A DNA stretch of 47,734 nucleotides from JAPLDA01 sp043787975 (GTDB lineage: Bacteria; Bacteroidota; Bacteroidia; AKYH767-A; 2013-40CM-41-45). Of the stretch, positions 17,547 to 24,899 are shown in pieces; position 1 is the stretch's first letter, and each line of letters begins with the position of its first letter. The notes beneath the pieces are model-generated. The model was given only the letters and a program-made list of their open reading frames with translations. It ran no database searches and was not told where the DNA came from. Position numbers and translations under genes: made by a program. The DNA is taken from contig JAYVUK010000060.1 of assembly GCA_043787975.1 (NCBI GenBank), positions 1 through 47,734 of the forward strand, written 5' to 3'.

Positions 17547-17993
17547 ATGAAGAAAATTCTTAATAAATATTTTTTGCTGATGTGTGCGCTTGCATTTTTA
17601 TACGCATGCAAGAAGGACAAAAAAGTGTACAGTGAGGTTCCTGAAATAGCGCTTGTCAGTATTTCATCCACATCTGTTGCGGAAGGTGAGCCCGTAACAT
17701 TTGTCATTTCGTATGTGGACGGTGACGGTGATCTTGGAGAGAATACAGCGAACGTTTACAATCTTTTTCTAACGGATACCCGTGTGAATGTGACTTACAA
17801 ATACCGGATCAAACAACTGGCTCCTGATAATGCTTCTATTATTATAAAAGGAAACCTGGATGTATTGCTAAACAGTACAGCCATCACGGATAGCAGCAAT
17901 TCGCAAACGGTTATCTATACCATATACTGTGTTGACAGAGGAGGACATCAGAGTAACACGATCACGTGTAGTCCGGTTATCATTCATCGTTAA
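17547..17993 (+). CDS. Small lipoprotein with DGDGDLG segment
   Basis: A 148-residue lipoprotein (lipobox FLYAC, Cys22). The ATG at 17547 is preferred over the GTG just before it, and it starts 3 bases after the preceding stop. The mature part is beta-rich, with a VSYVDGDGDLGENTANV segment of the kind found in many Bacteroidota lipoproteins, possibly a calcium site. It ends in a paired-Cys region (YCVDRGG ... ITCSP). It is the last gene of the DUF1501 operon. Function unknown. Confidence 0.75.
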   Translation: MKKILNKYFLLMCALAFLYACKKDKKVYSEVPEIALVSISSTSVAEGEPVTFVISYVDGDGDLGENTANVYNLFLTDTRVNVTYKYRIKQLAPDNASIIIKGNLDVLLNSTAITDSSNSQTVIYTIYCVDRGGHQSNTITCSPVIIHR

Positions 17994-18053
17994 TTTTTCA
18001 TTTCTGTTTCAGTAGAACACGGATTTTTAAGATGGTCATGATTCATTAAGATT

Positions 18054-18077
18054 ATTATCATTGTAAACCATGATAAT
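18054..18077. repeat. Inverted repeat ATTATCAT / ATGATAAT
   Basis: Eight-base arms at 18054-18061 and 18070-18077 lie between convergent genes. The surrounding AAGATTATTATCATTG ... ATGATAATCATAAGAATCTGC looks like a dispersed repeat unit and is not a strong terminator, since there is no T-run. Confidence 0.5.
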
Positions 18078-18155
18078 CATAAGAATCTGCGTTCTGTTTT
18101 TTGTTCCTTTATTAATACTGGTTATGCATCGCGATATGTAACTGGTAATCTAAAT

Positions 18156-19043
18156 TCAGACACCAGCTTTTTTTTTGTTGATGAGGTAAACCCCAAGGAG
18201 AATAACAACCAATCCGAAGAGATGCATGATTCCAAGATGTTCTCCAAAGCCGATTCCCCAGAGGATGGCGACAAAGGGAATGAGATATGTCACGGATGAT
18301 GCGAACAAAGCACTCGAAATTTTTATCAGCTTATTAAAAAAAACGGTCGAGATCGCCGTGCTGAAAATGGCAAGTGTTAACACAGCGAGTAAGCAATAAC
18401 CTGAACCTTCAACGGATTGTGTCCTAGTAACAAAATCTGTTGTGAAAAGATAAATGGTGGACGGTATTCCTGCAAACATCAATGCAAAACCCGTGATGAG
18501 AATCGCATCCACATGAAGGAGCTTATGCCGGAGAACATTTACACTGAATGCATAACATACAGTAGCTAACACAACATAAAAAGAATACTCAACATTGTTG
18601 ACGGCAATTCCTTTTGACCTGGCAAGCACAATCATCATTGCACCGACAAGACCAATCAACACACCTGAAATTCTGTTTCCTGAAAGTTGCGTTCCAAAAA
18701 ATATCAACCCGATGATCAAGGTGAATAACGGAGTAAGTGAATTTAAGATTCCTGCAAGTCCGCTGTCAATGCGCGTTTCTGAGAGTGGAAAAAGAAAAGC
18801 AGGAATTCCGTTTCCTAAAAATCCTGAAACGGCAATAAACTTCCACGATGCTTTGTCAATTTTTTTAAAACTTTTAAACACAAAGGGAAATAAAACAACA
18901 AACGAAACCAACATCCGGATGGCACCAACCTGGTCCCAGGAATATATTTCCAATCCCTTTTTCATGAGGATGAACGAGCTTCCCCAGACAATGGCGAGGA
19001 TTGAAATGAGAATAAATTGATATGTTTTATTATTAGTGCTCAT
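18156..19043 (-). CDS. EamA/DMT-family transporter
   Basis: A 295-residue inner-membrane protein with about ten hydrophobic helices arranged as two EamA repeats (each about 140 residues). Each repeat opens with the usual pattern: IWGSSFILMKKG in the first, and a helix-loop-helix around residues 155-175 in the second. The family exports amino acids, metabolites or drugs; the substrate cannot be told from sequence. The ATG at 19043 gives a short cytoplasmic start (MSTNNKTYQF) before helix 1, as expected. It lies downstream of the helicase gene on the same strand, 48 bases away, with an AT-rich repeat between. Confidence 0.9.
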   Translation of the reverse strand: MSTNNKTYQFILISILAIVWGSSFILMKKGLEIYSWDQVGAIRMLVSFVVLFPFVFKSFKKIDKASWKFIAVSGFLGNGIPAFLFPLSETRIDSGLAGILNSLTPLFTLIIGLIFFGTQLSGNRISGVLIGLVGAMMIVLARSKGIAVNNVEYSFYVVLATVCYAFSVNVLRHKLLHVDAILITGFALMFAGIPSTIYLFTTDFVTRTQSVEGSGYCLLAVLTLAIFSTAISTVFFNKLIKISSALFASSVTYLIPFVAILWGIGFGEHLGIMHLFGLVVILLGVYLINKKKAGV

Positions 19044-19091
19044 ATCTTTAATCTATCCGCTAGTGAAATCTCAAATTATCAAATTAACAAA

Positions 19092-20348
19092 TCATCGAAT
19101 TCTTTTCTTCTCCTGGAACGCTCCCTTATACTCTGGATCTTCTTTCTTGCGTTGAGAATCAATTTCGCGAAGGATCACTTGCTGTTCTTCGAACAGTGTT
19201 TCTTCAACTTTAACTTCAGGAGGCAATGGCTGAACCGGAATTTTTTGTCCGATCAGTTTCTGAATTTTTTTAACATGGTATTCATCCGCTGCATTGCAGA
19301 AGGTAATCGAATCACCTTTTCTAAAGGCGCGACCTGTTCTCCCGATGCGATGAATGTAATCTTCATACACCAACGGTACATCAAAATTGATCACATGGCT
19401 TACATCCGTAACATCAATGCCGCGTGCTGCAACATCTGTTGTAATTAAAATCCTGATTACTCCTTCCCGGAACGCTTTGAAAGCATTGATACGTGTATTC
19501 TGGTCTTTGTTTCCATGAATCACCCTTACATTTTCTTCTCCGTGTTTACGACTTAAATATTTAAAAATGTTGGTCGCATTATTTTTTGTCTTACAGAAGA
19601 CAATCACACGGTTAAATTTTTCATCGGTAAGAAAATATTCCAGGAGATTAATTTTTGTTTTCAGATTCGGGACAGGATACACCACCTGGCTGATGCCTTT
19701 AGCGGTTCTAAGTTCCGGCGCGATGTGTACCATCATCGGCATGTCAAGAAAATTATCCGCGACTGCTTTTACATTGTCAGACATGGTTGCCGAGAATAAA
19801 ATATTCTGGCGCTTGCGCGGAATAATATCGAGGATGCCGTTGATTTGTTTTTTAAAACCCATGTCCAGCAATCGTTCTGCTTCATCCATCACAATCATCT
19901 TTAATTGTTTTAAAATGAGATGACTGGAAAAATAAAGTTCAAGCAATCTTCCGGGAGTTGCGATCACTATATCAATTCCTTTTTCAAGTGCTTCAATCTG
20001 CGATTTCGTTCCCACGCCTCCGAAGATGGCAACATAGCGAAGGTCTGTATATGTTGAAAGGGCTTTAAGCTGATCGCTTACCTGTGAGGCAAGTTCGCGG
20101 GTGGGAACAAGAATTAATCCCCTGGGAAATTTTCCTTCTGCAAATTTTATTTTCATCAGCATCGGTAACAGGTAAGCGGCTGTTTTTCCGGTTCCTGTTT
20201 GTGCAACACCTGTTAAATCATGCCCGGCAAGAATCAGTGGAATTGCTTTTTGCTGAATGGCTGTCGGATGCTCAAAACCGGCATCAGCAATTGCATTCAG
20301 AATTTGTTTGTTCAGTTTAAAATCAGAAAAGGAATTTACAGATGACAT
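19092..20348 (-). CDS. DEAD-box-type ATP-dependent RNA helicase (RhlE-like), with DEAE motif II
   Basis: A 418-residue RNA helicase with both RecA domains. The Q motif (GFEHPTAIQQ), motif I (AQTGTGKT, 49-56), Ia (PTRELA), Ib (TPGRLLE), motif II, motif III (SATM), V (TDVAARGID) and VI (HRIGRTGR) are all present. Motif II reads DEAE at residues 153-156, with Glu in place of the last Asp. The Asp-Glu pair needed for ATP hydrolysis is kept, so activity is likely. The C-terminal tail is short and basic (KKRIR). The family remodels structured RNA in ribosome assembly, RNA decay or the cold response. Candidate promoter TATCTTTG (20353-20360) ends only 4 bases before the ATG, so the leader would be very short or absent. 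Confidence 0.93.
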   Translation of the reverse strand: MSSVNSFSDFKLNKQILNAIADAGFEHPTAIQQKAIPLILAGHDLTGVAQTGTGKTAAYLLPMLMKIKFAEGKFPRGLILVPTRELASQVSDQLKALSTYTDLRYVAIFGGVGTKSQIEALEKGIDIVIATPGRLLELYFSSHLILKQLKMIVMDEAERLLDMGFKKQINGILDIIPRKRQNILFSATMSDNVKAVADNFLDMPMMVHIAPELRTAKGISQVVYPVPNLKTKINLLEYFLTDEKFNRVIVFCKTKNNATNIFKYLSRKHGEENVRVIHGNKDQNTRINAFKAFREGVIRILITTDVAARGIDVTDVSHVINFDVPLVYEDYIHRIGRTGRAFRKGDSITFCNAADEYHVKKIQKLIGQKIPVQPLPPEVKVEETLFEEQQVILREIDSQRKKEDPEYKGAFQEKKRIR

Positions 20349-20352
20349 GCGG

Positions 20353-20360
20353 CAAAGATA
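20353..20360 (-). promoter_or_regulatory. Candidate -7 element of the helicase gene
   Basis: On the minus strand this reads TATCTTTG, a perfect TAnnTTTG match, directly upstream of the ATG. If used, the mRNA would be leaderless or nearly so. No -33 TTG is visible at the usual distance. Confidence 0.4.
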
Positions 20361-20442
20361 TGTGAATTAGGGTGGAGTCAGGAGTTCGGAGTCAGAAGAT
20401 ATGAAATCAGAAATGTGAAAGATGAAATGAAAAAATAAAAAA

Positions 20443-20463
20443 CCCGAAGAAATTTTCTTCGGG
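20443..20463 (-). terminator. Terminator of the M13 peptidase gene
   Basis: Perfect hairpin CCCGAAGAA-ATT-TTCTTCGGG. On the minus strand it is followed by a long T-rich run (the A-run at 20430-20442 on the plus strand). It lies 44 bases past the peptidase stop. Confidence 0.85.
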
Positions 20464-20466
20464 CTG

Positions 20467-20501
20467 TTCCCCTCGCCTTTGGAGAGGGGTTAGTGGTGAG
20501 G
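20467..20501. repeat. SPKERG-type palindromic repeat, intergenic copy
   Basis: Core CCCCTCGCC-TTT-GGAGAGGGG (20469-20489, one mismatch) with a flanking CCTCACC on the minus strand, the same unit as in gpmI. It sits between the M13 peptidase stop and its terminator. Confidence 0.85.
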
Positions 20502-20506
20502 CTGCT

Positions 20507-22555
20507 TTACCAGATCTTCGCGCGATCAGCATCAGCACGATGCATCGCATCATTTTCTTTCACATCAAACGCTGAATAAAATTCAGGCAGGTTTGAAAGA
20601 GGACCATTCACACGGTACATCGATGGCGAATGCGGATCAACAACGATACGTTGTGCTGCAGCTTCGGGGCGGATATTGCTGGCCCAGATTCTTGCAAAAG
20701 CAAGGAAGAAACGCTGGTCCGGTGTGAGGCCATCAATTTTATCAGTACTCTTTCCTTCTTGCGTTAGTTTAAAAGCTGCATACGCAATTGTAATACCTCC
20801 GAGATCAGCAATGTTTTCTCCGAGAGTAAGTTCTCCGTTTACATGAAGCGTATCCAACACTGTGTAGTTACTGAATTGTTTCACAATCATTTTTGCTTTC
20901 GCATCAAATTTTGAAGAATCCTCAGATGTCCACCAGTTTGTGAGATTGCCTTTTGAATCATAGTTACGTCCTTCGTCATCAAAACCATGCGTCATCTCGT
21001 GACCGATCACAGCACCGATAGCGCCATAGTTTACAGCATCATCTGCTTTCGCATCGAAGAAAGGAGGCTGAAGAATTCCCGCAGGGAAAACAATTTCATT
21101 CATGGAAGGATTGTAATATGCATTCACAGTCGGAGGAGTCATTCCCCACTCAGTTCTGTCAACAGGTTTTCCTACTTTACTGATCATGTAATTATAATTC
21201 CATGCTGTTGCATTCAGAATATTTTTAAAGAATGATTCGCGGGTAATTTGGAGTCCAGCATAATCTTTCCACTTGTCAGGGTAACCGATCTTACGCACGA
21301 TTGTACCTAATTTCTCAACTGCTTTCTTTTTTGTTTCATCACTCATCCAGTCAAGGTGCGTGATGCGATCTTTGTAAACAGCCATGAGGTTGCTTACCAA
21401 TTCATCCGCTTTTTTCTTTGCATCAGGTGGGAAATATTTTCCTACATACAATTGACCAAGTGCATCACCAAGAAAACCATCCGTAAACCCAACCATTCGT
21501 TTCCAACGATCCTGGATTTGTTTCTGACCATTCATTACCTCGTTGTTAAAATGAAAATCTTCCATCACAAAATCTTTGCTCATGATATTACCTGCAAGAT
21601 TGAGCATGTTCCACTTGAGGTAAATTTTCCAATCGTTCAAAGAAGTTGTTTTAACCTGGTGTTCTAATTCTTTTAAGAAATCAGGCTGACCGAGCACGAG
21701 GTAATCGTATTTCCCTGTTACCTGCATCGCATTCATCATGTCTTCCCATTTGATGCTTGGTGTCAATGCATCCAGTTCAGCAATCGTGACTTTATGATAT
21801 GTTTTGTAAGGATCACGTTGTTCAACGCGCGTCATGGATGCTCCTGCAAGACCGGTTTCAATTTTCATCACCACATCAGCATATTTTTTTCCATCTGCTT
21901 CACTCATTCCATAAAGCTGGAACATTTTGGTAACGTGTTTTGTGAATTCATCGCGAATCATTTTTGAACGGCCATCCGTCTTGAGGTAATAGTCGCGGTC
22001 AGGAAGTGACAAACCTCCTTGGTAAATCTGCGGAACTACAACTTCGCTGTTTTTAGGATCCTGGCCTGCTCCGAAATTAAACATCGGGCTTGCATTCCAC
22101 ATTTGCATATTTGCAACCATGGCAAGCACTCCTTTCATGTCCGTGATTTTATCAATGTTGTTCATTTCTTCCTTGATAGGATCTGCGCCCAGTTTTTCAA
22201 TGCTTACGGTATCCATTGCACTGAAATAAAAATCACTGACTAACTGCTCAGGACTTCCTTTTTGCAGCTCGATTTTCTTCGAAGCATCTTCTGCAATCTG
22301 GCGAAGATTCTTTTTATTGCCTTCTAACAGAATACTGAATGAACCCCAACGTACCTGGTCTCCCGGAATCTGGTTTGCTTTCATCCAGCCACCGTTGGCA
22401 TACTGGAAAAAATCTTTTGAAGGGGCTACAGTGGTGTCCAGGTCAGCCAAACTAATGCCGACACCATTTTTATTTTCATTGCTTTTGCAACCTGTCTGAA
22501 CGAAGCTGACAGCAAGAATGCATGCAACAGCAACGGGAGAAATTAAATTTTTCAT
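20507..22555 (-). CDS. M13-family zinc metallopeptidase (PepO/neprilysin-like) lipoprotein
   Basis: The ATG at 22555 gives 682 residues beginning MKNLISPVAVACILAVSF and a lipobox Cys (VQTGC). The first ATG at 22594 would only add a polar leader and is less likely. The zinc site HEMTH in AVIGHEMTHGFDDEG, the third ligand Glu in ENIADLGG and the substrate-binding NAYYNPSMNEIVFPAG are all present, so an active oligopeptidase is expected. These enzymes cut small peptides in the periplasm or at the surface. Length fits the family. TACTTTTG on the minus strand at 22592-22599 is a good TAnnTTTG element with a leader of about 35 bases. The gene stands alone, with a terminator after it. Confidence 0.95.
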   Translation of the reverse strand: MKNLISPVAVACILAVSFVQTGCKSNENKNGVGISLADLDTTVAPSKDFFQYANGGWMKANQIPGDQVRWGSFSILLEGNKKNLRQIAEDASKKIELQKGSPEQLVSDFYFSAMDTVSIEKLGADPIKEEMNNIDKITDMKGVLAMVANMQMWNASPMFNFGAGQDPKNSEVVVPQIYQGGLSLPDRDYYLKTDGRSKMIRDEFTKHVTKMFQLYGMSEADGKKYADVVMKIETGLAGASMTRVEQRDPYKTYHKVTIAELDALTPSIKWEDMMNAMQVTGKYDYLVLGQPDFLKELEHQVKTTSLNDWKIYLKWNMLNLAGNIMSKDFVMEDFHFNNEVMNGQKQIQDRWKRMVGFTDGFLGDALGQLYVGKYFPPDAKKKADELVSNLMAVYKDRITHLDWMSDETKKKAVEKLGTIVRKIGYPDKWKDYAGLQITRESFFKNILNATAWNYNYMISKVGKPVDRTEWGMTPPTVNAYYNPSMNEIVFPAGILQPPFFDAKADDAVNYGAIGAVIGHEMTHGFDDEGRNYDSKGNLTNWWTSEDSSKFDAKAKMIVKQFSNYTVLDTLHVNGELTLGENIADLGGITIAYAAFKLTQEGKSTDKIDGLTPDQRFFLAFARIWASNIRPEAAAQRIVVDPHSPSMYRVNGPLSNLPEFYSAFDVKENDAMHRADADRAKIW

Positions 22556-22591
22556 TGAGTGGTGATTTGTTTTGTTTTTAGAATGAGGCAG

Positions 22592-22599
22592 CAAAAGTA
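22592..22599 (-). promoter_or_regulatory. Candidate -7 element of the M13 peptidase gene
   Basis: Minus-strand TACTTTTG matches TAnnTTTG. It lies 37 bases before the preferred ATG at 22555 and overlaps the alternative upstream ATG at 22594, which argues for the downstream start. No clear -33 TTG. Confidence 0.5.
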
Positions 22600-22832
22600 A
22601 ATCTTTTAGCCAGTGATGAAAGTGGATTAACCTTTCCTTAACGGTTTCAAAATTACATGGCAGTTTCTTCCCGTTTTTTAATAGCTTCAGTTAATTTTTA
22701 TGTCTGTCAGGATGGGAATCTACACTGGAATTGTGATTGGAAGTAATTAAGAAATTCAGAACACAAGTCAGAATAAACACACTACTTTTACAGAACCATT
22801 TATTTGCTTCTAACTTCTAAAACCAAATTATC

Positions 22833-23636
22833 ATGAAAAAATACCAGCTTCTCATGTTATGTATTGTAACTGCTTTCTCTTCCTGTGTTCCGAAACGTCA
22901 ACTCCTTAGTGAACAAAACAAGGTAAAAGAATTGCAAGGCGATAGTGCCAGTACGCACAATAAATTAAATGATTGTAATTCGAGTCTCAACGATTGCAAC
23001 ACAAAAGTTGCAGATCTCGAAAAGGAAAAAGCAGCGATTGCCAATAATCTGCAAAACGTTTCTTCTACCGCTGAAAAAAACATGGCAAGTTCTCAGATGA
23101 CGATTGCTGAACAGGCAAAGCGCTTAAAGGATTTGCAGGATTTGATCCAGTCGCAAAAGGATATTGTGAACAAGCTTAAGAAAACAGTTGCTGATGCGTT
23201 AGTCAATTTTAAACCGGATGAACTAAGTGTTACCGTTAAAGATGGAAAATTGTATGTGTCACTTCAGGAGAAATTATTGTTTCAATCAGGAAGTGCCATT
23301 GTTGATCCCAAAGGAAAACAGGCATTGGGTTCGCTGGCCAGTGTGTTGAACGCGACTCCCGATATCAATGTGATGATTGAAGGACACACAGATACGGTTC
23401 CTATTCGCGGAAAATTTGAAGACAACTGGGCTCTCAGTGTATCACGGGCAACGTCCATTGTTCGGATTCTCACCAACGACTATAAAGTTGATTCACATCG
23501 TGTCATTGCATCCGGAAGAGGAGAATTTTTTCCTGTTGCGGATAATAAAACAGCCGACGGGCGTGCAAAGAATCGCAGAACAGAAATTATTTTATCTCCT
23601 AACCTCAACGAACTTTTTAAATTACTCAATCAATAA
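22833..23636 (+). CDS. OmpA-family lipoprotein with coiled coil
   Basis: A 267-residue protein with a lipobox (AFSSC, Cys18). Residues about 25-130 form a coiled coil with Leu, Lys, Glu and Gln heptads. An OmpA C-terminal peptidoglycan-binding domain follows (about 150-255), with LFQSGSAIVDPKGKQAL, the diaminopimelate-binding IEGHTDTVPI and the final DGRAKNRRTEI. It should tether the outer membrane to the cell wall, with the coiled coil as spacer. The domain resembles that of MotB as well as OmpA, but no motor partner is present. It is monocistronic, followed by a GCCGCAGATT repeat that may act as a transcription stop. Confidence 0.92.
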   Translation: MKKYQLLMLCIVTAFSSCVPKRQLLSEQNKVKELQGDSASTHNKLNDCNSSLNDCNTKVADLEKEKAAIANNLQNVSSTAEKNMASSQMTIAEQAKRLKDLQDLIQSQKDIVNKLKKTVADALVNFKPDELSVTVKDGKLYVSLQEKLLFQSGSAIVDPKGKQALGSLASVLNATPDINVMIEGHTDTVPIRGKFEDNWALSVSRATSIVRILTNDYKVDSHRVIASGRGEFFPVADNKTADGRAKNRRTEIILSPNLNELFKLLNQ

Positions 23637-23666
23637 AGAATCTGTTTGAAATTGATCAGGAAAAAA

Positions 23667-23713
23667 TTAGCCGCAGATTAATATGAATAAATTTTTTTTA
23701 AATCTGCGGCTAA
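23667..23713. repeat. GCCGCAGATT-family repeat, best-formed copy
   Basis: Thirteen-base perfect arms TTAGCCGCAGATT (23667-23679) and AATCTGCGGCTAA (23701-23713) surround a 21-base AT-rich loop. This copy shows the full palindromic form of the family. Confidence 0.9.
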
Positions 23714-23765
23714 GATTTAATTCAAATGAGTACATTCATCTTAATTATTATATAAACTAATAGAT

Positions 23766-23773
23766 TATTTTTG
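23766..23773 (+). promoter_or_regulatory. Candidate -7 element of ruvB
   Basis: TATTTTTG matches TAnnTTTG and lies 17 bases before the ruvB ATG. The region is very AT-rich, so a chance match is possible. Confidence 0.35.
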
Positions 23774-23790
23774 TTTAATTAAATAATCCG

Positions 23791-24825
23791 ATGGTAAATC
23801 CGAATTTAGATCCTTCCGGCGACCAGCTGAATACTGCGGAAAAAGAAATTGATAAAGTTCTTCGTCCGCAAGGGTTCGATGATTTTACCGGTCAGCACAA
23901 AGTTGTCGAGAATCTAAAAGTATTTGTTGAGGCGGCGCGACAACGTGATGAATCGCTCGATCATGTGTTGCTTCATGGTCCTCCGGGTTTGGGAAAAACC
24001 ACGCTTGCATACATTCTCGCCAATGAGCTTGGCGTAAGTATTAAAACAACTTCAGGTCCTGTACTCGATAAACCCGGTGATCTTGCCGGGTTGCTTACCA
24101 ACCTTGAACCGAACGATGTGTTGTTCATCGATGAAATTCACCGACTCAGTCCGGTGGTAGAAGAGTATCTCTATTCAGCGATGGAAGATTACAAAATTGA
24201 CATCATGATTGAAACCGGTCCGAACGCACGTTCCGTTCAGATCAAGATCAATCCGTTTACATTGATTGGTGCAACAACACGTTCAGGATTGTTAACCGCG
24301 CCGTTGCGTGCTCGTTTCAGCATCACATCACGACTTGAATATTACGATGCGAAGTTGTTACAGAAAATTGTAAAACGGTCGTCGGACCTTTTGCATATCA
24401 CAATCCAGGATGATGCAGCTCTTGAGATTGCGCGAAGAAGCAGAGGAACACCACGGATTGCAAATGCATTGCTTCGGAGAGTTCGTGACTTTGCACAGAT
24501 CAAAGGCAACGGAACGATTGATCTTTCAATTTCTCACATTGCATTGGGTGCACTCAATGTGGATAAACATGGGTTGGATGAAATGGATAACCGGATTCTT
24601 TTTGCGATCATAGACAAATTCAAAGGCGGACCTGTCGGCATCACGACCATTGCAACGGCAGTAGGAGAGGAGCCCGGAACGATTGAAGAAGTGTATGAAC
24701 CATTTTTAATCCAGGAAGGTTACCTGGCGCGTACACCACGCGGACGCGAAGCCACAGAACTTGCTTACAAACACCTCGGGAAAATTATTCCTTCTTCTAA
24801 AAGCGGAAATCTTTTTGAACAGTAA
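23791..24825 (+). CDS. ruvB: Holliday junction branch migration helicase RuvB
   Basis: A 344-residue AAA+ motor that, with RuvA and RuvC, moves and resolves Holliday junctions in recombination repair. Walker A GPPGLGKT (63-70), Walker B FIDEIHRL (Asp114-Glu115), sensor 1 (GATTRSGLL), the arginine-finger region (LRARFSI) and the C-terminal winged-helix segment (GYLARTPRGREAT) are all in place. Length is typical. ruvA and ruvC are not next to it, which is common in this phylum. Start at 23791 is supported by the standard N-terminal pattern ending LRPQGFDDFTGQ. A repeat-derived terminator follows. Confidence 0.98.
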   Translation: MVNPNLDPSGDQLNTAEKEIDKVLRPQGFDDFTGQHKVVENLKVFVEAARQRDESLDHVLLHGPPGLGKTTLAYILANELGVSIKTTSGPVLDKPGDLAGLLTNLEPNDVLFIDEIHRLSPVVEEYLYSAMEDYKIDIMIETGPNARSVQIKINPFTLIGATTRSGLLTAPLRARFSITSRLEYYDAKLLQKIVKRSSDLLHITIQDDAALEIARRSRGTPRIANALLRRVRDFAQIKGNGTIDLSISHIALGALNVDKHGLDEMDNRILFAIIDKFKGGPVGITTIATAVGEEPGTIEEVYEPFLIQEGYLARTPRGREATELAYKHLGKIIPSSKSGNLFEQ

Positions 24826-24826
24826 C

Positions 24827-24868
24827 GCCTCACCCTAAATCCCTCTCCAAAGGAGAGGGATTTTTTAA
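24827..24868 (+). terminator. Terminator formed from a SPKERG-type repeat
   Basis: AATCCCTCTCC-AAA-GGAGAGGGATT followed by TTTT directly after the ruvB stop. The unit, with its CCTCACC lead, is the same repeat seen in gpmI (11722-11755) and at 20467-20501. Here it has the form of an intrinsic terminator. Confidence 0.8.
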
Positions 24869-24884
24869 TCTGCGAATCTGCGGC
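24867..24884. repeat. GCCGCAGATT-family repeat, short copy abutting the ruvB terminator
   Basis: AATCTGCGAATCTGCGGC, the reverse complement of the left half of the copies at 10496 and 26571. It abuts the SPKERG-type repeat, so two repeat families are joined here. Confidence 0.8.
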
Positions 24885-24899
24885 AATTTTTTTTGGATT

